Origin: Candidatus Enterenecus stercoripullorum
Lineage (GTDB): Bacteria > Bacillota > Clostridia > Oscillospirales > Oscillospiraceae
Length of the DNA: 64,000 nt
Direction: 5' to 3'
NCBI GenBank assembly: GCA_018716015.1
Contig: DVKM01000057.1
Span: 1 to 64,000, forward strand
Positions 37,016 through 46,544 of the stretch are shown here, one piece after another. The position numbers and the translations under genes are program-made. Every line of letters begins with the position of its first letter. Position 1 is the first letter of the stretch. The notes under the pieces were generated by a model. It did no database searches. It was not told where the DNA came from and saw only the letters and a list, made by a program, of their open reading frames with translations.

Positions 37016-38176
37016 TTATCCCAGTACATATCCAATATATCGTTCCATGGTGTCCAGATGGCCGATACCTCCGGATTCCTCTCCCACTTTATAAAAGCTG
37101 TGGCTCTGGTAGAACTGTTTGGCCCGGTTATTTTCGGGGGCGCACCGCAGACGGATGTACTGCCGTCCCCGATTCCGGAAGGCGGAGATGGCCTGACCCA
37201 GCATCTGAACGCCCAGCCCTTGGGAGCGGTACTCCGGCATGATGTAGAAAAAAGGGACGCGCCCAATTTTCCGCTCAGCCTCCTGCTGGAAGTCCATCTG
37301 AAGAATGCCCACAGGGGAATCGCCAGCCATGGCAAGCAGTACGCTGGCAGGGTCAAAATCGTGGTTGCGCTGGGCTGTGGCGAGAAAAGCGGGACCGTCG
37401 AAGTTGTCCATGGTCCCGTGGCTGGTCAGCCAGCCCTCTTGGCGGGCGGAGAGATAGCGATCCTTTTGCTCGGGTAGCCGCAGCGGGATGAAATAGAGAG
37501 AGATGGCGGCCAGATCCTTCGCCTTCGTATCCCCGGAGCCGTCGCCCCGGCGGGGGCTTCCGGCAAGGTCTCCCAGGTGGCTGGCATCGTTGTAGTAGCA
37601 CACCTTGCAGGAGCCGCCTTCAAATTCCAGCTTGGCCACGCTGGTGTTGTCACCCAGGGGTAGCTCTCCCATGCGCTCCAGTGGAAGGCCCAACCAAAAC
37701 GCCAGTCCGGAGCGAATGGCGCTGCCGTGGGCGAACACCGCCACGGTCTGATCCGGGTGGCTGGCCGCGATACGCTCTACGGCGGTATGTATGCGCTGCT
37801 GCAGTTCCGGATAGGTCTCGCTGCCCGTGACATGCCAGGCGGGGTCGCAGCGCAGGAAGGCCAGCATGCGCTCCTGGTCCCGGCGCAGCAGTTCCCCCCA
37901 GGTGTGATCCTCCCAGCAGCCGCCGCCAATCTCCCGCAGCTGGGGATCCACCCGGAGGGAGAGATTCCGGGTGTGGAGAATGGCCCGGGCGGTGGTCATG
38001 GTGCGAAACAGGTCACTGGAGTACACCGCGTCAATATGCACATCCTGAAAACGTACGGCCAGAGCGTCAATTTGGCGATATCCCTTCTCTGTGATCAGGC
38101 CGTTGTACCAGCCATGGCAGCGGCGGTAGAGATTGCCCTCTGCCTGGGCGTGGCGGATGAGATAAACTGTGGTCAT
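37016..38176 (-). CDS. Histidine phosphatase (phosphoglycerate-mutase-like) fused to GNAT acetyltransferase
   Basis: MTTVYLIRHAQAEGN (RHG-type motif, here RHA) N-terminal; C-terminal MPEYRSQGLGVQMLGQAISAFRNRGRQYIRLRCAPENNRAKQFYQSHSF GNAT. Confidence 0.88.
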   Translation of the reverse strand: MTTVYLIRHAQAEGNLYRRCHGWYNGLITEKGYRQIDALAVRFQDVHIDAVYSSDLFRTMTTARAILHTRNLSLRVDPQLREIGGGCWEDHTWGELLRRDQERMLAFLRCDPAWHVTGSETYPELQQRIHTAVERIAASHPDQTVAVFAHGSAIRSGLAFWLGLPLERMGELPLGDNTSVAKLEFEGGSCKVCYYNDASHLGDLAGSPRRGDGSGDTKAKDLAAISLYFIPLRLPEQKDRYLSARQEGWLTSHGTMDNFDGPAFLATAQRNHDFDPASVLLAMAGDSPVGILQMDFQQEAERKIGRVPFFYIMPEYRSQGLGVQMLGQAISAFRNRGRQYIRLRCAPENNRAKQFYQSHSFYKVGEESGGIGHLDTMERYIGYVLG

Positions 38177-38201
38177 AGGAACGCCTCTTCCTTCCTTTTT
38201 G

Positions 38202-39119
38202 TCACCAGGGCCGAACCGCGCCGGTGAGCTGGGATACGCTGGACAGCCCCTGCCGGGCCGCAATCTCCCGCAGCCCGTCCCGCACATGGATGGGGGCGTA
38301 GGGATCGGCAAAGCAGGCGGTGCCCACCGCCACAGCGCTGGCACCGGCCAGCATGAGCTGGGCGGCGCTGTCGCCGTCGGACACGCCCCCCATGCCCAGA
38401 ATGGGCAGGCCCACGCTGGACACCTCCCACACCATGCGCACCGCAATGGGCAGGACAGCGGGGCCGGACAGGCCGCCGGTGTTCATTTTCAGAATGGGGC
38501 GGTGGGAATGGACGTCGATGCGCATGCCACGCAGGGTGTTGATGAGGGACAGGGCGTCCGCGCCGGCGTCGGCCACCGCCCGGGCGATCTCCACAATTTC
38601 GGTGACGTTGGGGGAGAGTTTGACCATGACGGGCACTTTGCCCGCATGGGCCTTGGCCATACAGGTGACCTCGGCGGCCAACTCCGGACGGGTGCCGTAG
38701 GCAAGGCCACCGGCCTTCACGTTGGGGCAGGAGATGTTGACCTCAATGAGGTCCACCCCGGCGTCCGAGAGCTTCTGGCACATCTCGCCGTATTCCTCTG
38801 GAGTATTGCCGGAGATGTTGGCGATCACCTTCACATCATACCGGCGCAGGAAGGGAAGCTCCGTCTGGATAAAGGTGTCCACGCCAGGGTTCTGCAACCC
38901 CACACTGTTGAGAATCCCCATGGAGGTTTCCGCAATGCGAGGGGGAGGGTTGCCCTCCCGGGACGTGGCGGTAAGTCCCTTAACACAGATGCCGCCCAGT
39001 TCAGACAGGTCATAGAACTGTCCATACTCCCGGCCAAACCCAAAGGTGCCCGAGGCCACCACCACCGGGTTTTTCAGCTCCACGCCGGCCAGATCGACCG
39101 CCATAGACGGATTAGTCAT
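38202..39119 (-). CDS. pyrD: Dihydroorotate dehydrogenase B catalytic subunit
   Basis: VDLAGVELKNPVVVASGTFGFGREY; EVNISCPNVKAGG; SVGLPILGMGGVSDGDSAAQLMLAGASAVAVGTA. Confidence 0.95.
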   Translation of the reverse strand: MTNPSMAVDLAGVELKNPVVVASGTFGFGREYGQFYDLSELGGICVKGLTATSREGNPPPRIAETSMGILNSVGLQNPGVDTFIQTELPFLRRYDVKVIANISGNTPEEYGEMCQKLSDAGVDLIEVNISCPNVKAGGLAYGTRPELAAEVTCMAKAHAGKVPVMVKLSPNVTEIVEIARAVADAGADALSLINTLRGMRIDVHSHRPILKMNTGGLSGPAVLPIAVRMVWEVSSVGLPILGMGGVSDGDSAAQLMLAGASAVAVGTACFADPYAPIHVRDGLREIAARQGLSSVSQLTGAVRPW

Positions 39120-39885
39120 TCCAGTCCACCTCCTGAGCAGAAAATACAGGGCCGTCCTTGCATACGTGCATATAATGCCCCTGGGTATTTTTACAGGCGC
39201 ACACCAAGCAGGCCCCTACGCCGCAGCCCATGCGCTCCTCCATGGAGACCTGGCAAGGGACTCCTTTCTCCGCGCACACCGCGGCGACAGACTTCAGCAT
39301 GGGCTTGGGGCCGCAGGCCAACACGCCGTCGCAGCCGGCATGCTCCGATAATTCCTGCCGCACCAGGGCGTCCACAAAGCCGTGATGGCCCAGGGAACCG
39401 TTGTCGGTGGCCAGGCGCACGCCCCCGGGGCAGGCCTGGCCGAACTCCTCCAGCAGCATGGTGTTCTGGGCGCTGCGAAAGCCCAGTACTGCGGCACAGA
39501 CGCTGCCACCATGCACCGCGCAGCCCAACATGGGGGGCACGCCGATGCCGCCGCCCACCAGCAGGTATTTCCCATCCGGTTTCATGGAAAATCCGTTGCC
39601 CAGGGGGCCCAGCACGTCCAGACTGTCGCCCACCTGTCGCTGAGAGAGCCACCGGGTGCCCTCGCCCCGCGCTTCAAAGACAATCCGGATCAGGTCCCGC
39701 TGCGCGGACCAGTTGCAGATGGAGATGGGGCGGCGCAGCAGCTGGCTGTCCCCGCACTTGATGTGGAGAAACTGCCCTGGCGCTGAAATCTGCGCCGCGA
39801 TGCCCTTGCTCTCCAGCGTCATAGACCAGCCGCCGGAGGACAACTGGGTCAATTCCAAGATCTTACACTGTGTTTCTACTCTCAT
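39112..39885 (-). CDS. pyrK: Dihydroorotate dehydrogenase electron transfer subunit
   Basis: FAD/NAD binding region; C-terminal ERMGCGVGACLVCACKNTQGHYMHVCKDGPVF [2Fe-2S] motif. Confidence 0.94.
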   Translation of the reverse strand: MRVETQCKILELTQLSSGGWSMTLESKGIAAQISAPGQFLHIKCGDSQLLRRPISICNWSAQRDLIRIVFEARGEGTRWLSQRQVGDSLDVLGPLGNGFSMKPDGKYLLVGGGIGVPPMLGCAVHGGSVCAAVLGFRSAQNTMLLEEFGQACPGGVRLATDNGSLGHHGFVDALVRQELSEHAGCDGVLACGPKPMLKSVAAVCAEKGVPCQVSMEERMGCGVGACLVCACKNTQGHYMHVCKDGPVFSAQEVDWND

Positions 39886-40018
39886 CTTTCACAGTCCTTT
39901 ACTGTCATCTGCATTCCTTCTGTTTGTGAAAATGTTCCCGGCAGGGAACGTTCCCGCCATGAAAATGGACGGGCATTGGCAGTTGAGAAACCGCAAGGCG
40001 GGTTCTTCACAGGCAGGA

Positions 40019-40942
40019 TTATAGGATCGTAATGTATTGCTTCAGCTCTTCCCGCATCTGGATGGCGGCGTCACGGGCGGCCTGCTGGTAGTCCAGGCCG
40101 TCCTTGCCGGTTTTTTTCCAGGCGCACATGATGGAGCGGGAGGCGTTGACGATGGCGCCCCGGCCCAGCTCGTCAAAGGCGTAGCGCACATCGGCGGCAG
40201 TGCCGCCCTGGGCGCCGTAGCCGGGCACCAGGAAGAAGGTGCGCTCCAGGCGGCGGCGCATTTCCTTGAGCACGGAGGGGTGGGTGGCGCCAATCACGGC
40301 CCCCAGGGCCTGATAGCCGTACTTTCCGGCGGTATCCTTGCCCCAGCGCTCGATGAGATCTCCCATGACCGTATAAACCAGCCGGTCTCCGGCCACCATA
40401 TCCTGCAGCTCCACAGAAGAGGGGTTGGAGGTCTTGGCCAGCACAAAGGCGGACTTGTTCCGAGCTGTGCACTGGTCCAGGAAGGGCTTGATGGCGTCAG
40501 AACCCATGTAGCCGTTGAGAGTGACGCAGTCGGCGTCAAAGACCGGGCACTCTGTCTGGCCTACTTTGGTTGCGCCCAGCCAGGCGTCGGCATAGGCGGA
40601 TGCGGTGGATCCGATATCCCCCCGCTTGATATCGGCGATGACGTACATGCCCTTTTCCTTGGCATACCGGATGGTCTTTTCCATGACCGCCATGCCGGCC
40701 CAGCCCAGATTTTCATAATAGGCGGACTGGGGCTTGACGGCAGGGACAATGTCACACAGCGCGTCAATCAGGCCCATGTTGAACTCCCAGATGGCGTCTG
40801 CCGCCCCCGCCAGGGTTTCGCCGTGGACCTCAAAGCTCTTTTTTTGAATATGGGCGGGCACATATTCGATGCGGGCATCCAGCCCCGCCACGGTGGGATT
40901 TTTCATCTCCCGAATTTTATCCTGCAGCATATCAAACGACAT
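40019..40942 (-). CDS. pyrF: Orotidine 5'-phosphate decarboxylase
   Basis: VIADIKRGDIGSTASAYADAWLG; long PyrF subfamily. Confidence 0.95.
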   Translation of the reverse strand: MSFDMLQDKIREMKNPTVAGLDARIEYVPAHIQKKSFEVHGETLAGAADAIWEFNMGLIDALCDIVPAVKPQSAYYENLGWAGMAVMEKTIRYAKEKGMYVIADIKRGDIGSTASAYADAWLGATKVGQTECPVFDADCVTLNGYMGSDAIKPFLDQCTARNKSAFVLAKTSNPSSVELQDMVAGDRLVYTVMGDLIERWGKDTAGKYGYQALGAVIGATHPSVLKEMRRRLERTFFLVPGYGAQGGTAADVRYAFDELGRGAIVNASRSIMCAWKKTGKDGLDYQQAARDAAIQMREELKQYITIL

Positions 40943-40944
40943 AG

Positions 40945-42219
40945 TCAATCCTCCCGATAAATAACGGTTCCCTCAGAAATGGTATACTTCACCTTGCCTC
41001 GAACAGTAAATCCATGGAAAGGGGTATTCCTGCCTTTGGACACAAATTCATTCCGATCAATGGTCCATTCCTCATCTGGGTCGAAGATTACCAGATCTCC
41101 ATCACTGCCCTCGGCAATGCGGCCTTTCTCCAGGCCCAGAATGGCGGCGGGGGAGGAGGACATAAGGCCCAAAACCCTGGACAGGGGCAGCAACCCGGTG
41201 TGGTATAGCCCGGTCAGGGCCAGGGCCAGCGAGGTTTCCAGCCCCACCATGCCGCTGGGTGCTTCGGGCAGAGGCTTTTCCTTTTCCCATTGACAGTGGG
41301 GGGCATGGTCCGTGACGATGGCGTCAATGGTTCCATCCACCAGGCCGTCCAGAATGGCCTGACGGTCCTCGATCGTGCGCAGGGGAGGGTTGACCCTGGC
41401 CATAGTGCCCTGCCGCAAAATTTCCTCTTCCGTCAGGGTGAAGTATTGGGGGCAGGTTTCGCAGGTGATGGATATCCCTCGGGCCTTGGCCCGGCGGACG
41501 ATGTCCACCGCCTTCCCCGAAGAAATATGGCAGATGTGCACATGGGCGCCGGTCTCCTCGGCCAGCATGGCGTCCCGCATGACCTGAAGCTCCTCGGCGA
41601 TGGCAGGGCGGCCCGGCAGGCCCAGTTTTTCAGAAACCGCGCCCTCATTGACCGCATAGTTACGCACCATATCCCGGTCCTCGCAGTGATCCAGCAGGGG
41701 AATGCCCAGATTTTTTGCGGTCTGCAACGCCTGGCGCAGCAGGGCCAGGTTCTGGACCGGGACCCCGTCATCGGTCACCGCTGGCGCCCCGGCTGCGTGC
41801 AGCGCGGTAAAGTCGGTGAGAACCTCACCCTTTTGGCCCTGGGTAACCGCCCCCGCCGGGAATACGTGGATGCCGGTGGAGACCGCCTTTTCCCGGACCA
41901 GGCGGATCAGCTCAGGACAGTCAGTGGTCGGGCGGGTATTGGGCATGGCCACCAGGGTGGTCACGCCGCCCCGGGCTGCGGCGGCGCAGCCGGTAGCCAC
42001 CGTTTCCTTCTCCTCAAAGCCTGGCTCCCGCAGATGGACGTGCATGTCCACCAGGCCTGGAGCAACCACCAGGCCTGAGGCGGAGACCGTCTGCACGTCT
42101 GGGCTATCCAGGTCAGAGCCCAGCTGGAGAATCCGCCCGTTTTCTATCAGTAAGTCGGATGTTTGGTCCATCCCGCTGGCCGGATCTACTACTCGCCCGC
42201 CTTTGATCAGCAGTCTCAA
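40945..42219 (-). CDS. pyrC: Dihydroorotase
   Basis: GLVDMHVHLREPGFEEKET; TDHAPH; TTG start after AGGAGG. Confidence 0.95.
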   Translation of the reverse strand: MRLLIKGGRVVDPASGMDQTSDLLIENGRILQLGSDLDSPDVQTVSASGLVVAPGLVDMHVHLREPGFEEKETVATGCAAAARGGVTTLVAMPNTRPTTDCPELIRLVREKAVSTGIHVFPAGAVTQGQKGEVLTDFTALHAAGAPAVTDDGVPVQNLALLRQALQTAKNLGIPLLDHCEDRDMVRNYAVNEGAVSEKLGLPGRPAIAEELQVMRDAMLAEETGAHVHICHISSGKAVDIVRRAKARGISITCETCPQYFTLTEEEILRQGTMARVNPPLRTIEDRQAILDGLVDGTIDAIVTDHAPHCQWEKEKPLPEAPSGMVGLETSLALALTGLYHTGLLPLSRVLGLMSSSPAAILGLEKGRIAEGSDGDLVIFDPDEEWTIDRNEFVSKGRNTPFHGFTVRGKVKYTISEGTVIYRED

Positions 42220-42255
42220 GCAAACACCTCCTGACGAAGTATGATATTCGAAGAT

Positions 42256-42284
42256 ATTATATCGGAGAACCGGGGGGAAGGCAA
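42256..42284 (-). promoter_or_regulatory. Promoter of pyrCFKD operon
   Basis: Reverse strand TTGCCT-17-TATAAT. Confidence 0.65.
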
Positions 42285-42390
42285 GGAAAAATGGGGAAAA
42301 TCAAAATAATATCCCAATGTGTTATGGTCATGAACCGGACAGGAGTGGGAAGTGCGTATCAGCGCCGCACCAGCAGAGAAGTGGGCGTGG

Positions 42391-42424
42391 AAAAAGGCCC
42401 GAGTCCGTTGCCGGATCGGGCCTT
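42391..42424 (-). terminator. Terminator of rnpB
   Basis: Reverse strand GGCCCGATCCGGCAACGGACTCGGGCCTTTTT. Confidence 0.75.
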
Positions 42425-42428
42425 TGGG

Positions 42429-42886
42429 GCGAGCAAGCCTGTAAGCCGGGTTCTGTCTTTTAAGACAGCCATCTATCTAGACGTGCCGTTGCCGACACGT
42501 TCCAGCCACCTCCTAAACGCAGCCGGGCCGGCCTGTTGCGTTACCACGGTGTTGCTCCGGATAGAGTTTACAGCGATGAGCAGTTCCCAGTCATCGGGCG
42601 GGTGCTTATCTCCGCCTTTCCACCCTTACCATCCATTGCCTGTCAATGATTTCGACTATTTTATAAGTCTACCCATAAATAAGGCGGGCATAGCCGACAT
42701 TTTACGTCGGCTGCGGCCACGGGAATGTCAACCTCATTGACAGGCAATGGATGGCGGTATATCTCTGTTGCACTTTTCCTGAAGTCGCCTTCGGCGGGCG
42801 TTACCCGTTATCCTTGCCCTGTGGAGCCCGGACTTTCCTCATAAGCGGCCTTTCGGCCTGCCCACGCGGCTGTCCAGCTTACTCGC
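42429..42886 (-). ncRNA. rnpB: RNase P RNA (bacterial type A-like)
   Basis: Reverse strand GAGGAAAGTCCGGGCTCC ... AAGTGCAACAGAGATATACCGCC ... GGTAAGGGTGGAAAGG ... GACAGAACCCGGCTTAC; P1 arms GCGAGTAAGC/GCTTGCTCGC. Confidence 0.95.
42629..42754. repeat. 126-nt segment bounded by perfect 21-bp inverted repeat inside rnpB P12
   Basis: CCATCCATTGCCTGTCAATGA (42629-42649) / TCATTGACAGGCAATGGATGG (42734-42754); internal AGCCGAC/GTCGGCT hairpin. Confidence 0.9.
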
Positions 42887-43070
42887 GAAAAAGATTTTAC
42901 TTCAACTTTCAGTGATTGTCAAATGAGACTTGTTGCGGTATAATATCTCCTTGAAACTGGAGGAATGTGTAGGCAATCAGCCTGTCCGCGAAGAAAAGGA
43001 AGCGGGAGTTTTGCCTGATGGGGTCGATCAGGCGGGATATCTCAATTCAAAACAGGAGGCATTTAGACTC

Positions 43071-44453
43071 ATGCAGTCAATCTTGCAGGAATATATCCAC
43101 ACGCTGAAAGGGAAACGGGTGGCCGTCATCGGTATCGGCGTATCCAATACCCCGCTGATTGAACGGCTTTTGGACAGCGGTGTGCACGTTCTGGCCTGTG
43201 ATAAACGGGACCGGAGCAGTTTCAACGGCCTGATCGAGGCACTGGAACGCAAAGGACTGGAGGCGTGCCTGGGTACAGGGTATCTGAAGAACCTGGACGG
43301 CGTGGATGTGATTTTTCGCACGCCGGGTCTTCGGCCGGACGTACCACAGATTGCCACGGCGGTGGCCAACGGCGCCCAGCTCACCTCGGAAATGGAGACG
43401 TTTATGGCCCTGTGCCCCTGTCAGATCATCGCTGTGACCGGGTCTGACGGCAAAACCACCACCACCACCATCATCGCCGGCCTGCTCAAGGCCGCCGGTT
43501 ACCGCACCTTTGTGGGCGGCAATATCGGCCACCCGCTGCTGTGCGAGGTAGAGGAGATCCGCCCGGATGACTATGTGGTGCTGGAGCTGTCCTCCTTTCA
43601 ACTGCTGACCATGAAGCAGAGTCCCAGCGTGGCGGTGATCACCAATATTTCTCCCAACCATTTGGATATACACAAAGACATGGCGGAGTATGTGGCGGCG
43701 AAAAAGAATATCTTTGCCTATCAGGATGATGGGGACAAAGTGGTGCTCAACGCGGACAATGAGATCACCGCTGCCTTCGCCAAAGAGGCGAGAAGCCAGG
43801 TTACTTTGTTCAGCCGCCGCAAGATTTTGGACCGGGGTGTGTGCGTCCGGGATGAGATGATCGTCAACAACAACCGCCCCGTGATGGCGGTTTCCGATAT
43901 TCGCCTGCCTGGGGTGCACAATCTGGAGAACTATCTAGCGGCCATTGCCGCGGTGGACGGTCTGGTATCCAATGAGACCATCCGAAGTTTTGCCAAGAGT
44001 TTCGGCGGTGTGGAACACCGCATTGAGCTGGTGCGGGAACTGGACGGTGTACGCTGGTATAACGACTCCATTGCCTCCAGTCCCACCCGTACCATCGCAG
44101 GCCTGCGCTCCTTTCCGGAAAAGGTGATTCTCATTGCGGGCGGATATGACAAACAGATCCCCTATGATATCTTAGGGTCTGAAATTACAGCGCATGTGAA
44201 GGACTTAATCCTAACAGGAAAGACTGCCGACAAAATTGAGGCCGCCACCCTCGCCGCCCCGGACTATCAACTGGGTCACCCGGAAATCTACCGTTGTGTA
44301 GACCTTCACGGCGCGGTGAATCAGGCTTACCAGATCGCCCGGCCGGGGGATGTGGTCATCCTCTCTCCGGCCAGCGCCTCCTTTGACCAATTCAAAAATT
44401 TCGAGGAGCGGGGCAGCACGTTTAAAAAATATGTGATGGAACTTCAGCCATAA
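43071..44453 (+). CDS. murD: UDP-N-acetylmuramoylalanine--D-glutamate ligase
   Basis: VAVIGIGVSNTPLIERLLDSG; ITGSDGKTTTTTIIAGLLKAAG-type motif (VTGSDGKTTT); GGYDKQIPYD. Confidence 0.95.
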   Translation: MQSILQEYIHTLKGKRVAVIGIGVSNTPLIERLLDSGVHVLACDKRDRSSFNGLIEALERKGLEACLGTGYLKNLDGVDVIFRTPGLRPDVPQIATAVANGAQLTSEMETFMALCPCQIIAVTGSDGKTTTTTIIAGLLKAAGYRTFVGGNIGHPLLCEVEEIRPDDYVVLELSSFQLLTMKQSPSVAVITNISPNHLDIHKDMAEYVAAKKNIFAYQDDGDKVVLNADNEITAAFAKEARSQVTLFSRRKILDRGVCVRDEMIVNNNRPVMAVSDIRLPGVHNLENYLAAIAAVDGLVSNETIRSFAKSFGGVEHRIELVRELDGVRWYNDSIASSPTRTIAGLRSFPEKVILIAGGYDKQIPYDILGSEITAHVKDLILTGKTADKIEAATLAAPDYQLGHPEIYRCVDLHGAVNQAYQIARPGDVVILSPASASFDQFKNFEERGSTFKKYVMELQP

Positions 44454-44467
44454 AAGGAGTTGAATGA

Positions 44468-45508
44468 TTGGTGGAAACTTATGATATGCTGGAGCGGCTG
44501 TGCACCCAGTGCGGCCCTTCCGGCTATGAACGTTCCGTGGCTTCCCAAGCCAAAGCGCTGCTGGAACCGCTGATGGACGAGGTGTGGACAGACCGGCTGG
44601 GCAATGTGATTGGCGTGCGCCGCTGCGGAAAGCCCCGCGCAAAGAAGCTGCTGCTGGATGCCCACCTGGATGAGATCGGCCTGGTGGTCACCGGAATCAA
44701 GGACGGTTTCCTCCGGTTTGGCACCATCGGTGGGGTGGACCCCCGCATGCTCCCGGACCGGGAGCTGACCATTCTGACCGAGCCGCCTATGTTTGGTGTG
44801 GTGGCCTGTCTTCCGCCCCATGTGCTGTCTGCGGAGGAGCGGGAGAAAGCGCCTCCCATCCAGGGTTTTTATGCGGACACTGGCCTGAGCCAGGAGGAGG
44901 CGGAAAAGCGGATTCCAATCGGCACGCCCATAGTGTTTCGCGCCTCCTTTTTCAGGCTGGGGGAGCGGCAGGTCTGCGGTAAAGCTATGGATGACCGGTC
45001 CTGCTTTGTGACCCTGCTGCGGGCGGCCCAATTGCTGAAGGGCAAGCAACTGGATGTGGACCTCTATATAATGGGCAGTGTTCAGGAAGAGGTGAACTCC
45101 GCAGGCGCTATTACGGGAACCCAGGCGCTGAAGCCGGATTATTGTGTGGCGGTGGATGTCACTCACGGCAGAACCCCGGACAGCGGCCAGGCTCAGGCCT
45201 TTGTGATGGGCGGCGGCCCGGCGGTGGGCATTGGGCCCAACATGACCCGCTGGATGACCCAGCGGCTGCTGGATCAGGCGAGCGCTCTGGAGATCCCGGT
45301 ACAGAAAGAAGTCATGGGTGGCAGTTCCGGCACCAATGCCTGGAAAATGCAGATTTGCAACGAGGGCATTGCCACCGCCGTGGTCTCTCTGCCGCTGAAG
45401 TATATGCACACGCCGGTGGAGACGCTGGATCTGGAGGATCTGGAGCACACCGCAAGGCTGCTGGCGGCCTTTGTAGAAGGACTCGGAGAGGAGGGCGGCG
45501 TACAATGA
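44468..45508 (+). CDS. M42 family metallopeptidase, paralog 1
   Basis: LERLCTQCGPSGYERSV; LLLDAHLDEIGLVVT; AMDDRSCFVTLLRA; VQEEVNSAGA. Confidence 0.93.
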   Translation: MVETYDMLERLCTQCGPSGYERSVASQAKALLEPLMDEVWTDRLGNVIGVRRCGKPRAKKLLLDAHLDEIGLVVTGIKDGFLRFGTIGGVDPRMLPDRELTILTEPPMFGVVACLPPHVLSAEEREKAPPIQGFYADTGLSQEEAEKRIPIGTPIVFRASFFRLGERQVCGKAMDDRSCFVTLLRAAQLLKGKQLDVDLYIMGSVQEEVNSAGAITGTQALKPDYCVAVDVTHGRTPDSGQAQAFVMGGGPAVGIGPNMTRWMTQRLLDQASALEIPVQKEVMGGSSGTNAWKMQICNEGIATAVVSLPLKYMHTPVETLDLEDLEHTARLLAAFVEGLGEEGGVQ

Positions 45509-46530
45509 TTGAGGTATTAAAGACGCTGTGCGCCCTGTCCGGCGTCTCCTCCTTTGAGGATGAGGTGCGGGATTATATCAAAGGCCGGATTACGCCCTAC
45601 GCCGATGACATTCGCGTGGACGCCATGGGCAACCTGATCGTGTTTAAGAAGGGCGCCAAATCCACCGGCAACAAGCTGATGCTGTGCGCCCACATGGACG
45701 AGGTGGGGCTGATCATCCGGTCCATCACGGAAGAGGGCTATCTGAAATTTGCCTGCGTGGGCGGCATTGACCGCCGGGTGCTGCTGGGCAAGCAGGTAGT
45801 TGTGGGGGAGAGGAAGGTGCCTGGCATTATCGGGCTCAAGGCCATCCACCTGACCACGGCAGAGGAACGGAAAAATGTGCCCCGCCTGGAGGAATATTAT
45901 ATTGACATCGGCGCCAAGGATAAAGCAGAGGTGGAGGGCCTGGTCAGCCTGGGCGACTGCGGCGTGTTTATCAGCGACATTGTGGAGTTCGGCGACCGGA
46001 TGCTCAAGGCCAAGGCCATCGACGACCGGGTGGGCTGCGCCGTGCTGGTCAAGCTGCTGGAAGAGGAACTGCCCATGGACTGCACCTTCGTCTTTACGGT
46101 GCAGGAGGAGGTGGGCACCCGGGGGGCCTTCGGCGCGGCCTTTTCCGTGACCCCGGAGATCGCTCTGGTGCTGGAGGGCACCACCGCCGCGGATAACCCT
46201 GCCCTGGAGGAACACACCCAGGTGTGCTGGCCGGGGAAGGGGCCGGTGATCTCCTGGATGGATGGCAGCGCCATCTACGACCGGGAGCTGTTCGAGCTGT
46301 TGCGGGGCCTTGCCCGGGACAACGACCTGCCCTGGCAGATGAAGCACTATCTGGCCGGAGGCACCGACGCCGGCGCCATCCAGCGCACCAAGGCCGGCGT
46401 GCGGGTGACCGGGATCTCCGCCGCCGTGCGGTATCTCCACGCGCCCAGCAGCGTGGCCAGCATCTCTGACATGGAACATATGCTCACCCTGGCCCGGCTG
46501 TTTATCCGGGCTATGGCGGATCGAAGCTGA
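45505..46530 (+). CDS. M42 family metallopeptidase, paralog 2
   Basis: LCALSGVSSFEDEVRDYI; LCAHMDEVGLIIRSI; VQEEVGTRGAFGAAF. Confidence 0.94.
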   Translation: MIEVLKTLCALSGVSSFEDEVRDYIKGRITPYADDIRVDAMGNLIVFKKGAKSTGNKLMLCAHMDEVGLIIRSITEEGYLKFACVGGIDRRVLLGKQVVVGERKVPGIIGLKAIHLTTAEERKNVPRLEEYYIDIGAKDKAEVEGLVSLGDCGVFISDIVEFGDRMLKAKAIDDRVGCAVLVKLLEEELPMDCTFVFTVQEEVGTRGAFGAAFSVTPEIALVLEGTTAADNPALEEHTQVCWPGKGPVISWMDGSAIYDRELFELLRGLARDNDLPWQMKHYLAGGTDAGAIQRTKAGVRVTGISAAVRYLHAPSSVASISDMEHMLTLARLFIRAMADRS

Positions 46531-46544
46531 CGGGAGGAACGAAT

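Noticed and set aside
38177-38446. N-terminal extension of the phosphatase-GNAT ORF
   Set aside because: Extension overlaps pyrD out of frame; start MTTVYLIRHAQ at 38176 fits better
38169-39761. 530-aa + strand ORF opposite pyrD/pyrK
   Set aside because: Antisense; pyrD and pyrK motifs are clear on the minus strand
42291-42740. 149-aa + strand ORF in the 42.3-42.7 kb region
   Set aside because: Overlaps RNase P RNA and its terminator; not a protein gene
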